From JAKACA01 sp050010115 (GTDB taxonomy: Bacteria > Actinomycetota > Acidimicrobiia > Acidimicrobiales > Bog-793), in the NCBI GenBank assembly GCA_050010115.1, contig JBEKLQ010000007.1, forward strand, positions 1-64,000: DNA of 64,000 nt, in the 5' to 3' direction. Both the position numbers and the translations under genes were made by a program. The notes under the pieces are model-generated. The model saw only the letters and a program-made list of their open reading frames with translations, had not been told where the DNA came from and searched no databases. Below are positions 17,344 through 27,667 of this stretch, in pieces; position 1 is the first letter of the stretch; each line of letters opens with the position of its first letter.

Positions 17344-18186
17344 ATGGCAGATCAGTCACAGCGGGCGCTGTCCTTTGGGGCGGTCGCCGAGAGCTACGAC
17401 CGCTACCGTTCGGGTCCGGTGCCCGAAGTGGCGGACTGGCTCCTCCCGCCGCAGGCGCAGGTGGTCGTGGATCTCGGAGCTGGAACCGGAGCGCTGACCC
17501 GCCTGCTCGTCGGTCGGGTTCGCCAGGTTTTCAGTATCGAGCCGGATGCGCGGATGCGCGACGTCCTCGCCCGGCGGTGTCCGCAAGCGACTGCGCTCGA
17601 GGGCCGCGGCGATGCCATACCCCTCGACGACGGCGTCGCCGACGCGGTCCTGGTGTCGTCCGCCTGGCACTGGATGGACGTCGAGCCCACGCTGGTGGAA
17701 ATTGGCCGCGTCCTTCGTCCACGCGGGCGCCTCGGAGTCGTCTGGGCGGGACCCGACCGCTCGGTCCGGTGGTTCAGCCAATGGATCCGCCGCGCCAGGG
17801 ACACGAGCGGTGTCTCGGCTGAGACGCTAGAGGCGCTGATCGGCGATGCGGATGGCGAGACCGGTGGCCAGACGGATGGCGAAGCCGGTGACACCGCGGG
17901 GAGGAACCCATCCGGATACGAGCGCAATCGTCTCGAGCTCCCGGCGGGCGCTCCCTACGCCCAACCCGAGTTCACCGAGATTCGCTGGTCGAGAACGATG
18001 ACCATCGATGACCTCGTCGGCCTCGCCGGCACCTATAGCCGGCTCATCACGCTCCCCGCGGACGTGCGCACCCAAGTCCTGCAGCGCGCCCGCTCCTGGC
18101 TCGAGAGCCAGCCGGAGCTCGCCGAGGCCGAGCAGGTCGAGCTCCCTTTCCGAGCGGTGTGCTGGCGCACCGACCGGCTGAGCTAA
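17344..18186 (+). CDS. Class I SAM-dependent methyltransferase
   Basis: A 280-residue methyltransferase: motif I VVDLGAGTGALTRLLVGR, acidic IEPDARM, and the SAWHWMDVEPTLVEIGRVLRPRGRLGVVW segment typical of the Methyltransf_11 group. Residues about 165-185 form an acidic Gly/Asp-rich insert (DGDGETGGQTDGEAGDT type) that looks like local repeat expansion between two otherwise conserved halves. ATG 17344, preceded by GAGAGGAG, fits; the open frame before it has no motif. Substrate unknown. Convergent with the NAD-glutamate dehydrogenase gene. Confidence 0.87.
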   Translation: MADQSQRALSFGAVAESYDRYRSGPVPEVADWLLPPQAQVVVDLGAGTGALTRLLVGRVRQVFSIEPDARMRDVLARRCPQATALEGRGDAIPLDDGVADAVLVSSAWHWMDVEPTLVEIGRVLRPRGRLGVVWAGPDRSVRWFSQWIRRARDTSGVSAETLEALIGDADGETGGQTDGEAGDTAGRNPSGYERNRLELPAGAPYAQPEFTEIRWSRTMTIDDLVGLAGTYSRLITLPADVRTQVLQRARSWLESQPELAEAEQVELPFRAVCWRTDRLS

Positions 18187-18228
18187 ACGATCGGCCGGCT
18201 GGACTACACGATCGGCCGGCTGGCCTGC
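18187..18228. repeat. 2 x 21-bp tandem repeat across the NAD-GDH stop codon
   Basis: Two 21-bp copies (18187-18207 and 18208-18228) differ at two positions. Read leftward, one copy encodes QASRPIV, the end of the dehydrogenase; in the other copy the CAG codon is TAG, which is the stop, and a second in-frame TAG follows. So the gene end was duplicated in frame and one copy now lies outside the coding region. Confidence 0.85.
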
Positions 18229-21200
18229 ACGAGGCCGCGGATCTCGCGCAACGCCACCGACAGCGCCGCCAAGTCCGCGCGACCGCTCGCGACAATGCCG
18301 TGGATCGCCACCAGGCAGCGATCCGCCACGCTGCCGATCTCCGACAGCCACCGCGCGACGTGCTCGACGCCGCTCATACCGGGCTCGCCCAGCCGCAGCA
18401 CCTCGGACGTGATCGAGGCCCTCGCCGAGTACAGATCCTCGCGGACGGCGGCCCGAGCCAGCGCCTGCCAGCGATCATCCCGCGGCAACGCCACGATCCG
18501 CGCCAGCAGCCAGTCGAGCAAGAGGGGCTCTCCGAGGGCGAAGTACACCGACGCCGTGGCCTCCAGGTCGCGCGAGGCAGCACGGGCGATGTCGCTCAAA
18601 TCGAGCCCCGCGAACAGCGCCGGTAGCTCAGCGATCCGCCGCGCCAGCTCCTCCGGGACACCAGCGGCGACGTTGCGCTTGGTCGCGGACTCCTGCCAGG
18701 CTGTGTCGGCTGGCCCGACCAAGCCAGGCAGGTGGTCGGCGAGCAGAGCGAGGCCGTCCGCGAAGTCCGACACCGTGGCTGCTACGTCCAGCGGGTGCCG
18801 GCGATGGCCGAGCAGCCACCGGCTGGCCCGCTCCACCAGTTTTCGGGCTTCGAGGAACAGCTCGATCTGAACCGCCGAGGAGACCCTCGAATCGAGGGCC
18901 TCGATGTCCGACCAGACCTCGTGCATCCCGAACATCTCCCAAGAGGCGAGGTGCGCTCTCGTGATATCGGAAGTACTGCTCCCGGTCTCCTCCGCCAACC
19001 GGAAGACGAAAGTCGTGCCGCTCCGGTTCACCATGTTGTTCGTGATCCGGGTAGCGATGATCTCCCGCCGCAGCCGGTGGCGGCCCAGCTGCTCCAGGTG
19101 CCGCTCGCGTAGCGCTGCCGGGAAGTAACGCTCCAGCTCCTTCGAGCAAAACGGATCCTCGGGCAGGTCGGACGCCACCAGGTCGGTGAAGATCGCGCTC
19201 TTCGCATACGCGAGCACCACGGCGAGTTCCGGCATCGTGAGGGCGTGCCCCGAACTGGCCCGTGCGCGCAACTCCTCGTCGGATGGCAGGTACTCGAGCT
19301 CCCGGTTGAGCCCCGCCCGCTCCAGCGCCGTGAGCCCCCGAGCGTGCACGTCGAGCATGCTCAAGGCCTGCGAGGCGGCGTTGTACAGCGCCCGCGTCTG
19401 CGCCTCGTTGTCCTCGAGCACGTGCACCGCCACGTCGTCCACCATCTCGGCGAGCAACTCGTCGCGCTGTCGCCTCGTCATCGCGCCATCGGCGATGACT
19501 TGCCCGAGCAGGATCTTGATGTTCACCTCGTGGTCCGACGTGTCGACTCCGGCAGAGTTGTCGATGGCGTCGGTGTTGATACGGCCGCCCTCCATGGCGA
19601 ATTCGATGCGGCCGCTCTGGGTGAGGCCCAGGTTGCCCCCTTCGCCCACAACCCGGCAGCGCAGCTCCGGCGCGCTGATCCGGACGTTGTCGTTGGCCTT
19701 GTCACCGGCGTCTGCGTTCGTCTCTTCGGAGGATTTCACGTACGTCCCGATCCCACCATTCCAAAGCAGGTCGACCGGTGCCTTCAAGATCGCTTTCACC
19801 AGCTGGTCCGGCTGGAGCGAGTCCTCTTCGATGCCGAGTACGGCTTGCACCGGCGCGCTGACGGGGATGCTCTTTGCAGTTCGGGGAAACACCCCTCCGC
19901 CAGGCGAGATCAAGGCCGGGTCGTAGTCGGCCCACGACGATCGGCGCAGGCCGAACAACCGCTGACGTTCCGTGAACGAGACCTCCGGATCCGGGTCCGG
20001 GTCCAGGAACACATGCCGGTGGTCGAACGCCGCCACCAGCTTCAGATGGCGCGACAGCAACATCCCGTTGCCGAATACGTCACCGGACATGTCACCGATC
20101 CCGACGACCTCGAGCGGCACGGTGTCGGCATCGATGCCGAGAGCGCGGAAGTGCCTGCGTACCGAAACCCACGCACCTCGGGCGGTGATCCCCATGGCCT
20201 TGTGGTCGTAACCTGACGATCCGCCAGACGCAAAGGCGTCGCCGAGCCAGAACCCGTACTCCTCCGAGATGGCGTTGGCGATGTCGGAGAACGTCGCCGT
20301 CCCCTTGTCGGCTGCGACGACGAGATAGGGATCGTCGCTGTCACGGCGGACGACCCGCGAGGGCGGAACGACCTCGCCACCGACCAGGTTGTCGGCAAGG
20401 TCGAGCAACCCCCGGACGAAAGTCTGGTAGCAGGCAATCCCTTCGGCTTGCACCGCGTCGAAGTCGCCGACCGGTGGCGACTTCACGACGAAACCCCCCT
20501 TCGCCCCTCCAGGCACGATCACCGCGTTCTTGACAGCCTGTGCTTTCATCAGACCGAGGATCTCCGTGCGGTAGTCCTCCGGGCGGTCGGACCAGCGGAT
20601 CCCTCCACGGGCCACCTTCCCGGTCCGCAGGTGGACGCCCTCGACCCTGGGTGAGTAGACGAAGGTCTCGAACATCGGCCGCGGCAGGGGCGCGTCGGGG
20701 ATGAGGTTCGGATCGAGCTTGATGGACAGCCACGGCTTGGGGCCGCCGGCCTCCGTTCGTTGGAAGAAATTCGTCCGCAGGCTCGCCCTCACGGCGCCGA
20801 GCATCCGCCGGAGTGCCTGGTCCTCGTTCAGGTTCAGGACCGAGTCGAGGCCCCGCTCGAGTTCGGTCACAAGCTGCTTGGTCGTGAGCTCGCGCTCATC
20901 CCCGCCGAGCACGAAGTCCGGATCGAAGTACGTGCGGAACAGCTGTACGAGCTGACTGGCGATCGTCGGGTTGTTCGCCAACGTCGAAGCGATGTACTCG
21001 GTGCTGAACGTGGTACCTGCCTGTCGGAGATACCGGGCGTAGGCCCGGAGGACGGTCACCTCGTCGATGTCCAAGCCGGCTCGCAGCACCAGCCGGTTAA
21101 ACGCGTCGTTGCCGACTTCTCTGCGCCACACCTGGAGGAATGCCTCGCGGAAACGGACCCGCACCTCGTCGGACTCGAGATCGGCCGGATTCGAGGAACG

Positions 21201-23093
21201 GAGCCCGAAGTCGTAGATCCAGGCGACGTCGCTGCCGAGCGGGGACACCTCGTACGGGCGCTCGTCGACCACCTGGAGGCCCATGTTCTCGAGCAGTGGC
21301 AGTACGCCCGACAGCGTGATCCGCCGACCTTCGCGGAACAGCTTCAACCGCAGCCCACCGGCTGCCGACTCGAGCGGGCGGTACAAGCTGACGGTGAAGC
21401 CGCCGCAGTCCGCCAGGCTCTCGATATGTCCCAGATCGGACACCGCCGCCCGTGGCGCGAAGTCCTCCGTGTAGGAATTCGGGAAGGCATCGGCGTACCG
21501 GCTGTGCAGCTCGAGCCCCTTCTCCTCGCCGAAGCTTTCGACGAGCGCCTCGCGCAGGTCGTCGGGCCAGGAGCGCATGAGATCGGCGAGGAGGGTTTCG
21601 AGCTCGTCGATGTCGAGGTCCGCGTCCGGTGGCGACTCGGTGTAGATCACCACGTGCAGCCGGGCCAGTACGGCCTCGGTGACGCGGGCCGTGTACTCGA
21701 GGTGGAGACCACCGAACGCGTGCAACAGGGTGTCCTGCACTCCTTGCGCGACGACGCTCGTCAGCCGGTCACGGGGAAGGAACACCAGGCACGACACGAA
21801 ACGCCCGAATTGATCCCGTCGCACGAGCAGTCGCAGCCGCTGGCGGTCCTGCAACGAGAGAATCACCATGGCCTGGTCGAACAAGTCGTCCACACCGATC
21901 TGGAAGAGCTCGTCGCGCGGGTAGCTGTCCAGCAGGTTGGCCAATGCCTTGCCGCTGTGGCTGTCGGGCGGCAAATCCGCCCGCTCGAGCACGTCCGCCA
22001 CCTTGCGGCGAACGATCGGTATCTCCTCGGGCCACTGCTTGTAGACGCTGGTGGCATACAGCCCGAGGAACCTCCGCTCAGAGACCACCTTCCCCTCCGC
22101 GTCGAAGCCCTTCACCCCCACATAGTCCAGATACCTTCGCCGGTGCACGGTACTGCGCGAGGTCGCCTTGGTGATGTTGAGCAGGTCCGGTTCGAAGGCG
22201 CGCAGCCGTACCTCGGCAGGCAGCTTGGCGAAGCGGTGACTGGGCGGCCGGCCGCCGGTCTCGCGGAGGATCCCCAGCCCGGAACCCCCGACCGCACGGA
22301 GCTCGACCTCCCCTCCCGCCCCACCCAGCTCGTACTCGCGGTAGCCGAGGAACAAGAAGTTCCCATCGACGAGCCATCGGAGGAGCTCGGCCGCCTCCCG
22401 CCGCTCGTCGGCGCCCACTTCGGCTGGATAGGACCTGCCGTCACCGGGGGTGCCGGCGAGTTCCTCGGCGATCGACAGAGCGCGCCCGCTCATGGCGGAC
22501 CAGTCCTGCACTGCGGCCGTCACATCGCCGACGACACGAACAAGGTCGTTCCGGATCTCCTCGAGCACCGCCTGGTCGGTCTGGCGGTCGACCTCGATGT
22601 GCATGAACGACTCGCAGAATGTGCCGTCCGTGCTCGCCTCCGCGGCGCCGCCGCGCTGGGCGGGCAGTATCTCCACGAGCTCACCGCCGGCGTCCCTCCG
22701 AACCGTGACCATCGGGTGGATCACGAGGTGCAGTCCACAGCCGTGCCGGGTTAGCTCCATGGCCATCGAGTCGACCAGGAACGGCATGTCCTCGGCGACG
22801 AGCTCCACCACCGAATGCGGGGACACATAGCCATAGCGATCGAGATCTGGGGCGTACGCCCGCACCCGAACCTCGCCGGGCGCCCGGCACGTGCCGAAGC
22901 CGAGGTGGGCCATCGCTGCGCCGTACAGATCAGGCACGTGCCGATCTGCCAGGTCGGACGGCTCCGTCCGCGCGTAGTACTGGGCTACGAACGGCTCGAA
23001 CAACCCAAGCTGCTCGTGACTCAGGCGCTTCGACGCGTACGCCAGTACCCGGCCGATGATCTCGGCTCGGACCTCGGACCCCAGTGTTCCCAT
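18204..23093 (-). CDS. NAD-specific glutamate dehydrogenase, large type
   Basis: A 1,629-residue enzyme of the approximately 180-kDa bacterial NAD-GDH class, which deaminates glutamate to 2-oxoglutarate and feeds carbon to the TCA cycle. The long N-terminal regulatory part has ACT-like segments (for instance MVTVRRDAGGELVEI). The catalytic core includes RTGKVARGGIRWSDRPEDYRTEI, the substrate-lysine motif VPGGAKGGFVVK and the NAD-domain region with VGEGGNLGLTQSGRIEF. Length matches the family (about 1,600). ATG 23093 has AGAAGGGA about 8 nt upstream and is preferred to GTG 23120. It stands alone and would be counter-directional to the hexameric enzyme at 55897, which is expected to be the assimilatory one. 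Confidence 0.95.
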   Translation of the reverse strand: MGTLGSEVRAEIIGRVLAYASKRLSHEQLGLFEPFVAQYYARTEPSDLADRHVPDLYGAAMAHLGFGTCRAPGEVRVRAYAPDLDRYGYVSPHSVVELVAEDMPFLVDSMAMELTRHGCGLHLVIHPMVTVRRDAGGELVEILPAQRGGAAEASTDGTFCESFMHIEVDRQTDQAVLEEIRNDLVRVVGDVTAAVQDWSAMSGRALSIAEELAGTPGDGRSYPAEVGADERREAAELLRWLVDGNFLFLGYREYELGGAGGEVELRAVGGSGLGILRETGGRPPSHRFAKLPAEVRLRAFEPDLLNITKATSRSTVHRRRYLDYVGVKGFDAEGKVVSERRFLGLYATSVYKQWPEEIPIVRRKVADVLERADLPPDSHSGKALANLLDSYPRDELFQIGVDDLFDQAMVILSLQDRQRLRLLVRRDQFGRFVSCLVFLPRDRLTSVVAQGVQDTLLHAFGGLHLEYTARVTEAVLARLHVVIYTESPPDADLDIDELETLLADLMRSWPDDLREALVESFGEEKGLELHSRYADAFPNSYTEDFAPRAAVSDLGHIESLADCGGFTVSLYRPLESAAGGLRLKLFREGRRITLSGVLPLLENMGLQVVDERPYEVSPLGSDVAWIYDFGLRSSNPADLESDEVRVRFREAFLQVWRREVGNDAFNRLVLRAGLDIDEVTVLRAYARYLRQAGTTFSTEYIASTLANNPTIASQLVQLFRTYFDPDFVLGGDERELTTKQLVTELERGLDSVLNLNEDQALRRMLGAVRASLRTNFFQRTEAGGPKPWLSIKLDPNLIPDAPLPRPMFETFVYSPRVEGVHLRTGKVARGGIRWSDRPEDYRTEILGLMKAQAVKNAVIVPGGAKGGFVVKSPPVGDFDAVQAEGIACYQTFVRGLLDLADNLVGGEVVPPSRVVRRDSDDPYLVVAADKGTATFSDIANAISEEYGFWLGDAFASGGSSGYDHKAMGITARGAWVSVRRHFRALGIDADTVPLEVVGIGDMSGDVFGNGMLLSRHLKLVAAFDHRHVFLDPDPDPEVSFTERQRLFGLRRSSWADYDPALISPGGGVFPRTAKSIPVSAPVQAVLGIEEDSLQPDQLVKAILKAPVDLLWNGGIGTYVKSSEETNADAGDKANDNVRISAPELRCRVVGEGGNLGLTQSGRIEFAMEGGRINTDAIDNSAGVDTSDHEVNIKILLGQVIADGAMTRRQRDELLAEMVDDVAVHVLEDNEAQTRALYNAASQALSMLDVHARGLTALERAGLNRELEYLPSDEELRARASSGHALTMPELAVVLAYAKSAIFTDLVASDLPEDPFCSKELERYFPAALRERHLEQLGRHRLRREIIATRITNNMVNRSGTTFVFRLAEETGSSTSDITRAHLASWEMFGMHEVWSDIEALDSRVSSAVQIELFLEARKLVERASRWLLGHRRHPLDVAATVSDFADGLALLADHLPGLVGPADTAWQESATKRNVAAGVPEELARRIAELPALFAGLDLSDIARAASRDLEATASVYFALGEPLLLDWLLARIVALPRDDRWQALARAAVREDLYSARASITSEVLRLGEPGMSGVEHVARWLSEIGSVADRCLVAIHGIVASGRADLAALSVALREIRGLVQASRPIV

Positions 23094-23174
23094 GCCCGTC
23101 CCTTCTCGTGAGCTCCCCACAGTCTGCCGCGCTGACGGTCACCTCACAGCTAACTGGAGACCCAAGGAACCGCT

Positions 23175-23306
23175 GCGCCCTTGGCGGTGTCACGGTTCGT
23201 TTGCACAAGTGCAGAGTTCGCGTGACAGCGAGCCGGCCGGCGAAGCCCTGGCGCCTTGGTGGTGTCACGGTTGGTTTGCACAGTGCAGAGTTCGCGTGAC
23301 AGCGAG
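23175..23306. repeat. Two direct copies of a 56-58-bp element with nested dyads
   Basis: Copies at 23175-23232 and 23251-23306 differ by only a few bases and are separated by 18 bp. Each holds an outer inverted repeat TGTCACG ... CGTGACA (7 bp) and an inner TGCAC-A/AA-GTGCA dyad. They fill the 235-bp gap between the GH2 stop and the NAD-GDH start, upstream of NAD-GDH. They could be repeated operators, a miniature repeat element, or attenuator hairpins; the rest of the gap holds no gene. Confidence 0.85.
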
Positions 23307-23328
23307 GGCCAACTGCGCTGCTCGAGAG

Positions 23329-26031
23329 TTAGGAAGGAGTGGAAGCGCCGGCGACCCGCACCGGTTCGGCAAGGTTGAACCCGTCCACCTCGATGACCGG
23401 ACTGCCGCCGAGCAACATGCCCCCGGCATAAGAGGCGACGACGCTCGCCGACTGACCGCCGAACAGCGTGACGTCGTTGTCGTCCCACCAGACCGGAGCG
23501 ACCGGAGCCGCCGTGTCCGCATCACCGAGGTCCGCCGCGTCCGCATCACCGTGTGCCGACCATACCGACGCGTGCAGGCCCACAGCCGCCACGCCGCCAG
23601 GCGACACGTTGCGGATCGTCACGGTCGTCACCAACTGCCCGTCGGCCGGCTCAGCGGGCGAAGTCGAAGCAGCCACTTCGATCATGGCCGCGTCAAGCCG
23701 CTCGAGCCCTCGCAAGTCGGCGAACTCGGCCGTGGGGGTGTACTGCCACGTCGTCTGGTCGAGCGCAAGGACATCGTCGACGGTCGAGAGCCAGTAGACA
23801 TTGCGGCTGATTGCGATCGCTCCGGCACCGGTCAGCGTGAGCTCGAGGAAGTAGGTCGGGCCGATGCCCGGAGGCAGCTCGACCGGCATGACCGTCACGG
23901 CCTCGCCCGGCGCAACCGAACCGACCTCGACCGTGCGACTCAGCGCCACAGCGCCGGTGCCATCACGCACGGCGCAGTCGAGCGCGAGCGCCGGCGTCGC
24001 CGCTTGTGTCCGGTTCACGACCACCACCGTCCGGTCGCCGTAGTCGTACTGAACGTGGACCGGTTCGTTCGCTTTCTTCGTCCCGAAATACGCCGCTGCC
24101 GGGTCGAGGTAGTGGTCCCATATCTGCCAGTTGAGGCTCGGCCAGGCACTGTTCAACATCCAGTACACGACGCCGGTCGCCGGTTCCGGTCGCCCGGCAC
24201 GAGCCCCGTACGCCTCGAACTGGGCCCGGGTCGCCTCGTAGCTCACGAGTTGCGCCTTGGCGACGAAGTCCCGCAGGCTGCGCGGTTCGCCGTAGCGCCC
24301 GGTGAGCGCCCGATGGACGATGACCAGGTTGTCAAACTCCGATGGCGGGCCGGCGTGGAACTGTTTTGCCTCCGGCGCACGCCACAGTTGCTCGAGCTCG
24401 CCGGCCGACAGCATCCTCTCGAGGCTGGCGAGCCGCGGGATGTTGTTGCCGGCGCTGGTCTCGGAGTTGAACCCGATGGCTCCCCCGAGTGATGGGTCGT
24501 TCAGGTACCAGTAGCTCGGCGGGACCCAGGCGTAGGGCCCGGTCATCTTCATACCCGAGGGCCCCGCCTCCTCCGTCCCCTCTGCTGTCGCGGACGAGAT
24601 GATCGGGAGGTCCCAGCGCGCCCGAGCCAGGGCGTCCACGTAGAGGCGGCATGCCCGAGGCTCAGGCGGGAAGTCGCTGCCGATGACAAAGCCGAACACC
24701 GACGGGTGATTCCCCAGCCGATATGCCTCGGCTTCCATCGACCGCTCGGCCACGTCGAAGTCGTGGTCGTCCCACGGCGACCCGCCGGTTCCGGCATGTG
24801 CCTCCCATTTGTTGCAGCACTCCCACCCCGGCATCACGAGCATCCCGATCTCGTCGGCGCGCTCGAAGAACTCCGGGTTCTCACCCTTGCCTTCGAGGCG
24901 GATCGTGTTGAGACCGATGTCGGCGGCGTAGCCCAGTTCGTCGGCGATGCGTTGGGGATCGTGGCGCAGGAACAGATCGGGCGACCATCCACCTCCTCGG
25001 ATCGGCGTGTACCGGCCGTTCACGAAGAAACGCCGCCCCCCGCCAGCTGCGACATCGCTCGCGATCGACCGGATGCCGAACGAGGCCGTCGCCCGATCGC
25101 TCAGCGCGCCGTCGAGGGTGGCGGCGATCTCGAGGTCGTAGAGCGGCTGCTCACCCTCGCCCCGCGGCCACCAGATGGCTGGGGCCCGGATCTCCGCCTC
25201 CGCCCGGTACTGATGCGTCGCGGTAGCGGTAGTGCCGGTAGCGGTAGTGCCGGTAGAGGTAGTGCCGGCGACGGCACCGGCGACACTCACCTCGCCTCGC
25301 AACTCGATGGGGCCGGTCGGCCCCGAGATCGTCATCCGTATCTCGGCCACGACAGGCTCGCCCGACAGGCTGTCGACGTCGCAGGTGACCACCACCCGCG
25401 CCACGTCGAGCTCTGGCGAGAGCTCGGCCGTGACACGAGGATGCGAGAGGCGAACCTGGCCGGTCGGAAGGATGAAAACGTCCCGCCAAATGCCCATGTT
25501 GTTGTCCGGCGGCCATTGGTTCCAGTCCACCCAACCGATCGAGAGGTCGGTCATCGGGCCACCCGGGTGGACGAGGTACGCCAGCACGTTGGCACCGCGG
25601 CGAACGAGATGGGTTACGTCGAAGGAGTTCGACGTGTAGGCGCCGGCGATCGCCTCCCGCCCGGCAACCCGGATGCCGTTCACCCAGAGATCGGCGCCCG
25701 GGATGATCCCGTCGGAGCGGATGCTCAGATGCGAGCCCGGCGACGCCGTCGACCGGAACGTCGTGCGGAACCACCACGGCACCTCGAACATCGACCGGTC
25801 GACCTCGTCCCGCAAGCAAGTCGAGTAACTGACGTCCCTGATACGTCCGTTGTGCAGCAACGCCGCCATGACCGTCGACCGGGGCGAGGCGTCGTACCAG
25901 CCGCTCGCCCGGTAGTCGGGCTGGGAAACGACCGATCCGTGCACCGGGTCGGTCGCCGACGACTGCACCTGCCAGGACCGGACAACTGCCGCGTCCCCGC
26001 GGCAATCTGCTCTCGTGGGGATGTGCGTCAC
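23329..26031 (-). CDS. Glycoside hydrolase family 2, exo-beta-D-glucosaminidase type
   Basis: A 900-residue GH2 enzyme. The N-terminal sugar-binding domain includes SIGWVDWNQWPPDNNMGIWRDV, very like the corresponding stretch of the chitosan-degrading exo-beta-D-glucosaminidases (CsxA type). Catalytic residues can be placed: the acid/base aspartate in FVIGSDFPPEP (that subgroup uses Asp where other GH2 enzymes use Glu) and the nucleophile glutamate in GFNSETSAGNNIP. Thus it probably removes glucosamine from chitosan oligomers rather than mannose; beta-mannosidase is the alternative. No signal peptide is visible, suggesting intracellular action on imported oligomers. A Thr/Gly-rich tract encoded by short repeats sits near residues 265-285. 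GTG 26031 is divergent from the MetE-like gene. Confidence 0.8.
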   Translation of the reverse strand: MTHIPTRADCRGDAAVVRSWQVQSSATDPVHGSVVSQPDYRASGWYDASPRSTVMAALLHNGRIRDVSYSTCLRDEVDRSMFEVPWWFRTTFRSTASPGSHLSIRSDGIIPGADLWVNGIRVAGREAIAGAYTSNSFDVTHLVRRGANVLAYLVHPGGPMTDLSIGWVDWNQWPPDNNMGIWRDVFILPTGQVRLSHPRVTAELSPELDVARVVVTCDVDSLSGEPVVAEIRMTISGPTGPIELRGEVSVAGAVAGTTSTGTTATGTTATATHQYRAEAEIRAPAIWWPRGEGEQPLYDLEIAATLDGALSDRATASFGIRSIASDVAAGGGRRFFVNGRYTPIRGGGWSPDLFLRHDPQRIADELGYAADIGLNTIRLEGKGENPEFFERADEIGMLVMPGWECCNKWEAHAGTGGSPWDDHDFDVAERSMEAEAYRLGNHPSVFGFVIGSDFPPEPRACRLYVDALARARWDLPIISSATAEGTEEAGPSGMKMTGPYAWVPPSYWYLNDPSLGGAIGFNSETSAGNNIPRLASLERMLSAGELEQLWRAPEAKQFHAGPPSEFDNLVIVHRALTGRYGEPRSLRDFVAKAQLVSYEATRAQFEAYGARAGRPEPATGVVYWMLNSAWPSLNWQIWDHYLDPAAAYFGTKKANEPVHVQYDYGDRTVVVVNRTQAATPALALDCAVRDGTGAVALSRTVEVGSVAPGEAVTVMPVELPPGIGPTYFLELTLTGAGAIAISRNVYWLSTVDDVLALDQTTWQYTPTAEFADLRGLERLDAAMIEVAASTSPAEPADGQLVTTVTIRNVSPGGVAAVGLHASVWSAHGDADAADLGDADTAAPVAPVWWDDNDVTLFGGQSASVVASYAGGMLLGGSPVIEVDGFNLAEPVRVAGASTPS

Positions 26032-26141
26032 CGCTCGAGCATGGCACTAATGCGCCCTCGTCCGACAACGATGTCCCCGCCCCTGACCGTTGAGTTGCCG
26101 CTGCCTTCGTGCGGGTTCGCGGTCTCAGGCAGAATGCAGGC

Positions 26142-27290
26142 ATGCTGACGAGCGACGACCGCATCCTCACGACTCACGCCGGCAGCCTCCCCAGACCGAA
26201 GGCACTCGTCGAGCTCCACGGTCGCCGCAGCCGTGACGAGCCGGTGGACACCGACGAACTGCGCCGGCAAGTCGAGGAGGCGACCGCCGCCAGCATCGCC
26301 GCCCAACTGGAAGCCGGCATCGACATCGGCAACGGCGGCGAGCAGGCACGCGAGAGCTTCTTCACCTACGTGAGCCATCGCATGACCGGATTCGGGTTCG
26401 GGGACGAGAGCCATCGCCCGCTGATGGCCGACCTCGCCGACCATCCGGACTTCCTCGACCTCGTCCTCCCTCGTCGCCAACATGCGCCGGTCGATCTCAT
26501 GAGAGCACCGGCGGCGATCGGTGCCGTCGCCTACCGGGACACGAGCGAAGTCGATGAGGAGTGCCGCCTGGTCGCCGGTGCCGGCTTTCGCGAGACGTTC
26601 ATGACGGCGGCCTCGCCCGGCATCGTCGCCGCGGCGATGGACAATCGTCACTACCCGTCACGAGAGGAGTACCTGCGGGCCATCGCGGCGGCGCTCTCGA
26701 CCGAGTACCGGGCGATCACCGATCATGGGCTATTGCTCCAGATCGACGCTCCCGACCTCGCCCTCGAACGCCACACCCTATTCGCCGACCGGCCACTCGC
26801 CGAGTTCGGAGAGTGGGTCGAGCTCGTCATCGGCGCGATCAACATGAGCCTGGCCGGGATCGACCCCGCGCAGGTGAGGTTGCACGTGTGCTGGGGCAAC
26901 TACGAGGGCCCGCACACTCGGGATGTACCGCTCGAGGACATTCTGTCGCTGCTGTACGAAGCGCACGTCGGTGCACTCGTACTCTCGATGGCGAACCCAC
27001 GTCACGCTCACGAGTACCGCTGCTTCACGCGAAACCCGCTTCCCGGCAACATGATCCTCATTGCCGGAGTCATCGACACGACGACGAACTACGTGGAGCA
27101 CCGCGAGGTCGTCGCTGCGCGCCTCGACCGTGCGGCGCAGGCCATCGGCGACCCCCACCGGGTCATCGCGGGCACTGATTGTGGGTTTGACACCTCGGCG
27201 GGTTATGGCGCGGTCGCTCCGTCAGTGGTTTGGGAGAAACTCCGCTCCCTCCGCCAGGGCGCCGACCTCGCCTCGTCCCGCCTCTTCTGA
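26142..27290 (+). CDS. MetE-like / cobalamin-independent methionine synthase family protein
   Basis: A 382-residue protein of the UROD/MetE-like TIM-barrel family. It opens with ILTTHAGSLPRP and ends with HRVIAGTDCGFDTSAGYG, where the Cys of GTDCGF and the earlier HVCWGNYEGPH His/Cys pair are the expected zinc ligands. It is about the size of the MetE catalytic domain alone, as in epoxyalkane:thiol transferases and archaeal-type methionine synthases, so a thiol-alkylation reaction is likely but the true substrate is unknown. ATG 26142 is chosen because the conserved opening motif follows it closely; a GTG at 26109 is the alternative. Confidence 0.85.
   Translation: MLTSDDRILTTHAGSLPRPKALVELHGRRSRDEPVDTDELRRQVEEATAASIAAQLEAGIDIGNGGEQARESFFTYVSHRMTGFGFGDESHRPLMADLADHPDFLDLVLPRRQHAPVDLMRAPAAIGAVAYRDTSEVDEECRLVAGAGFRETFMTAASPGIVAAAMDNRHYPSREEYLRAIAAALSTEYRAITDHGLLLQIDAPDLALERHTLFADRPLAEFGEWVELVIGAINMSLAGIDPAQVRLHVCWGNYEGPHTRDVPLEDILSLLYEAHVGALVLSMANPRHAHEYRCFTRNPLPGNMILIAGVIDTTTNYVEHREVVAARLDRAAQAIGDPHRVIAGTDCGFDTSAGYGAVAPSVVWEKLRSLRQGADLASSRLF

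Positions 27291-27667
<377 letters not shown>

Noticed and set aside
20760..22754. 664-codon open frame antisense to NAD-glutamate dehydrogenase
   Set aside because: Mirror of a high-GC coding strand; no motif, and the opposite strand has all GDH motifs.
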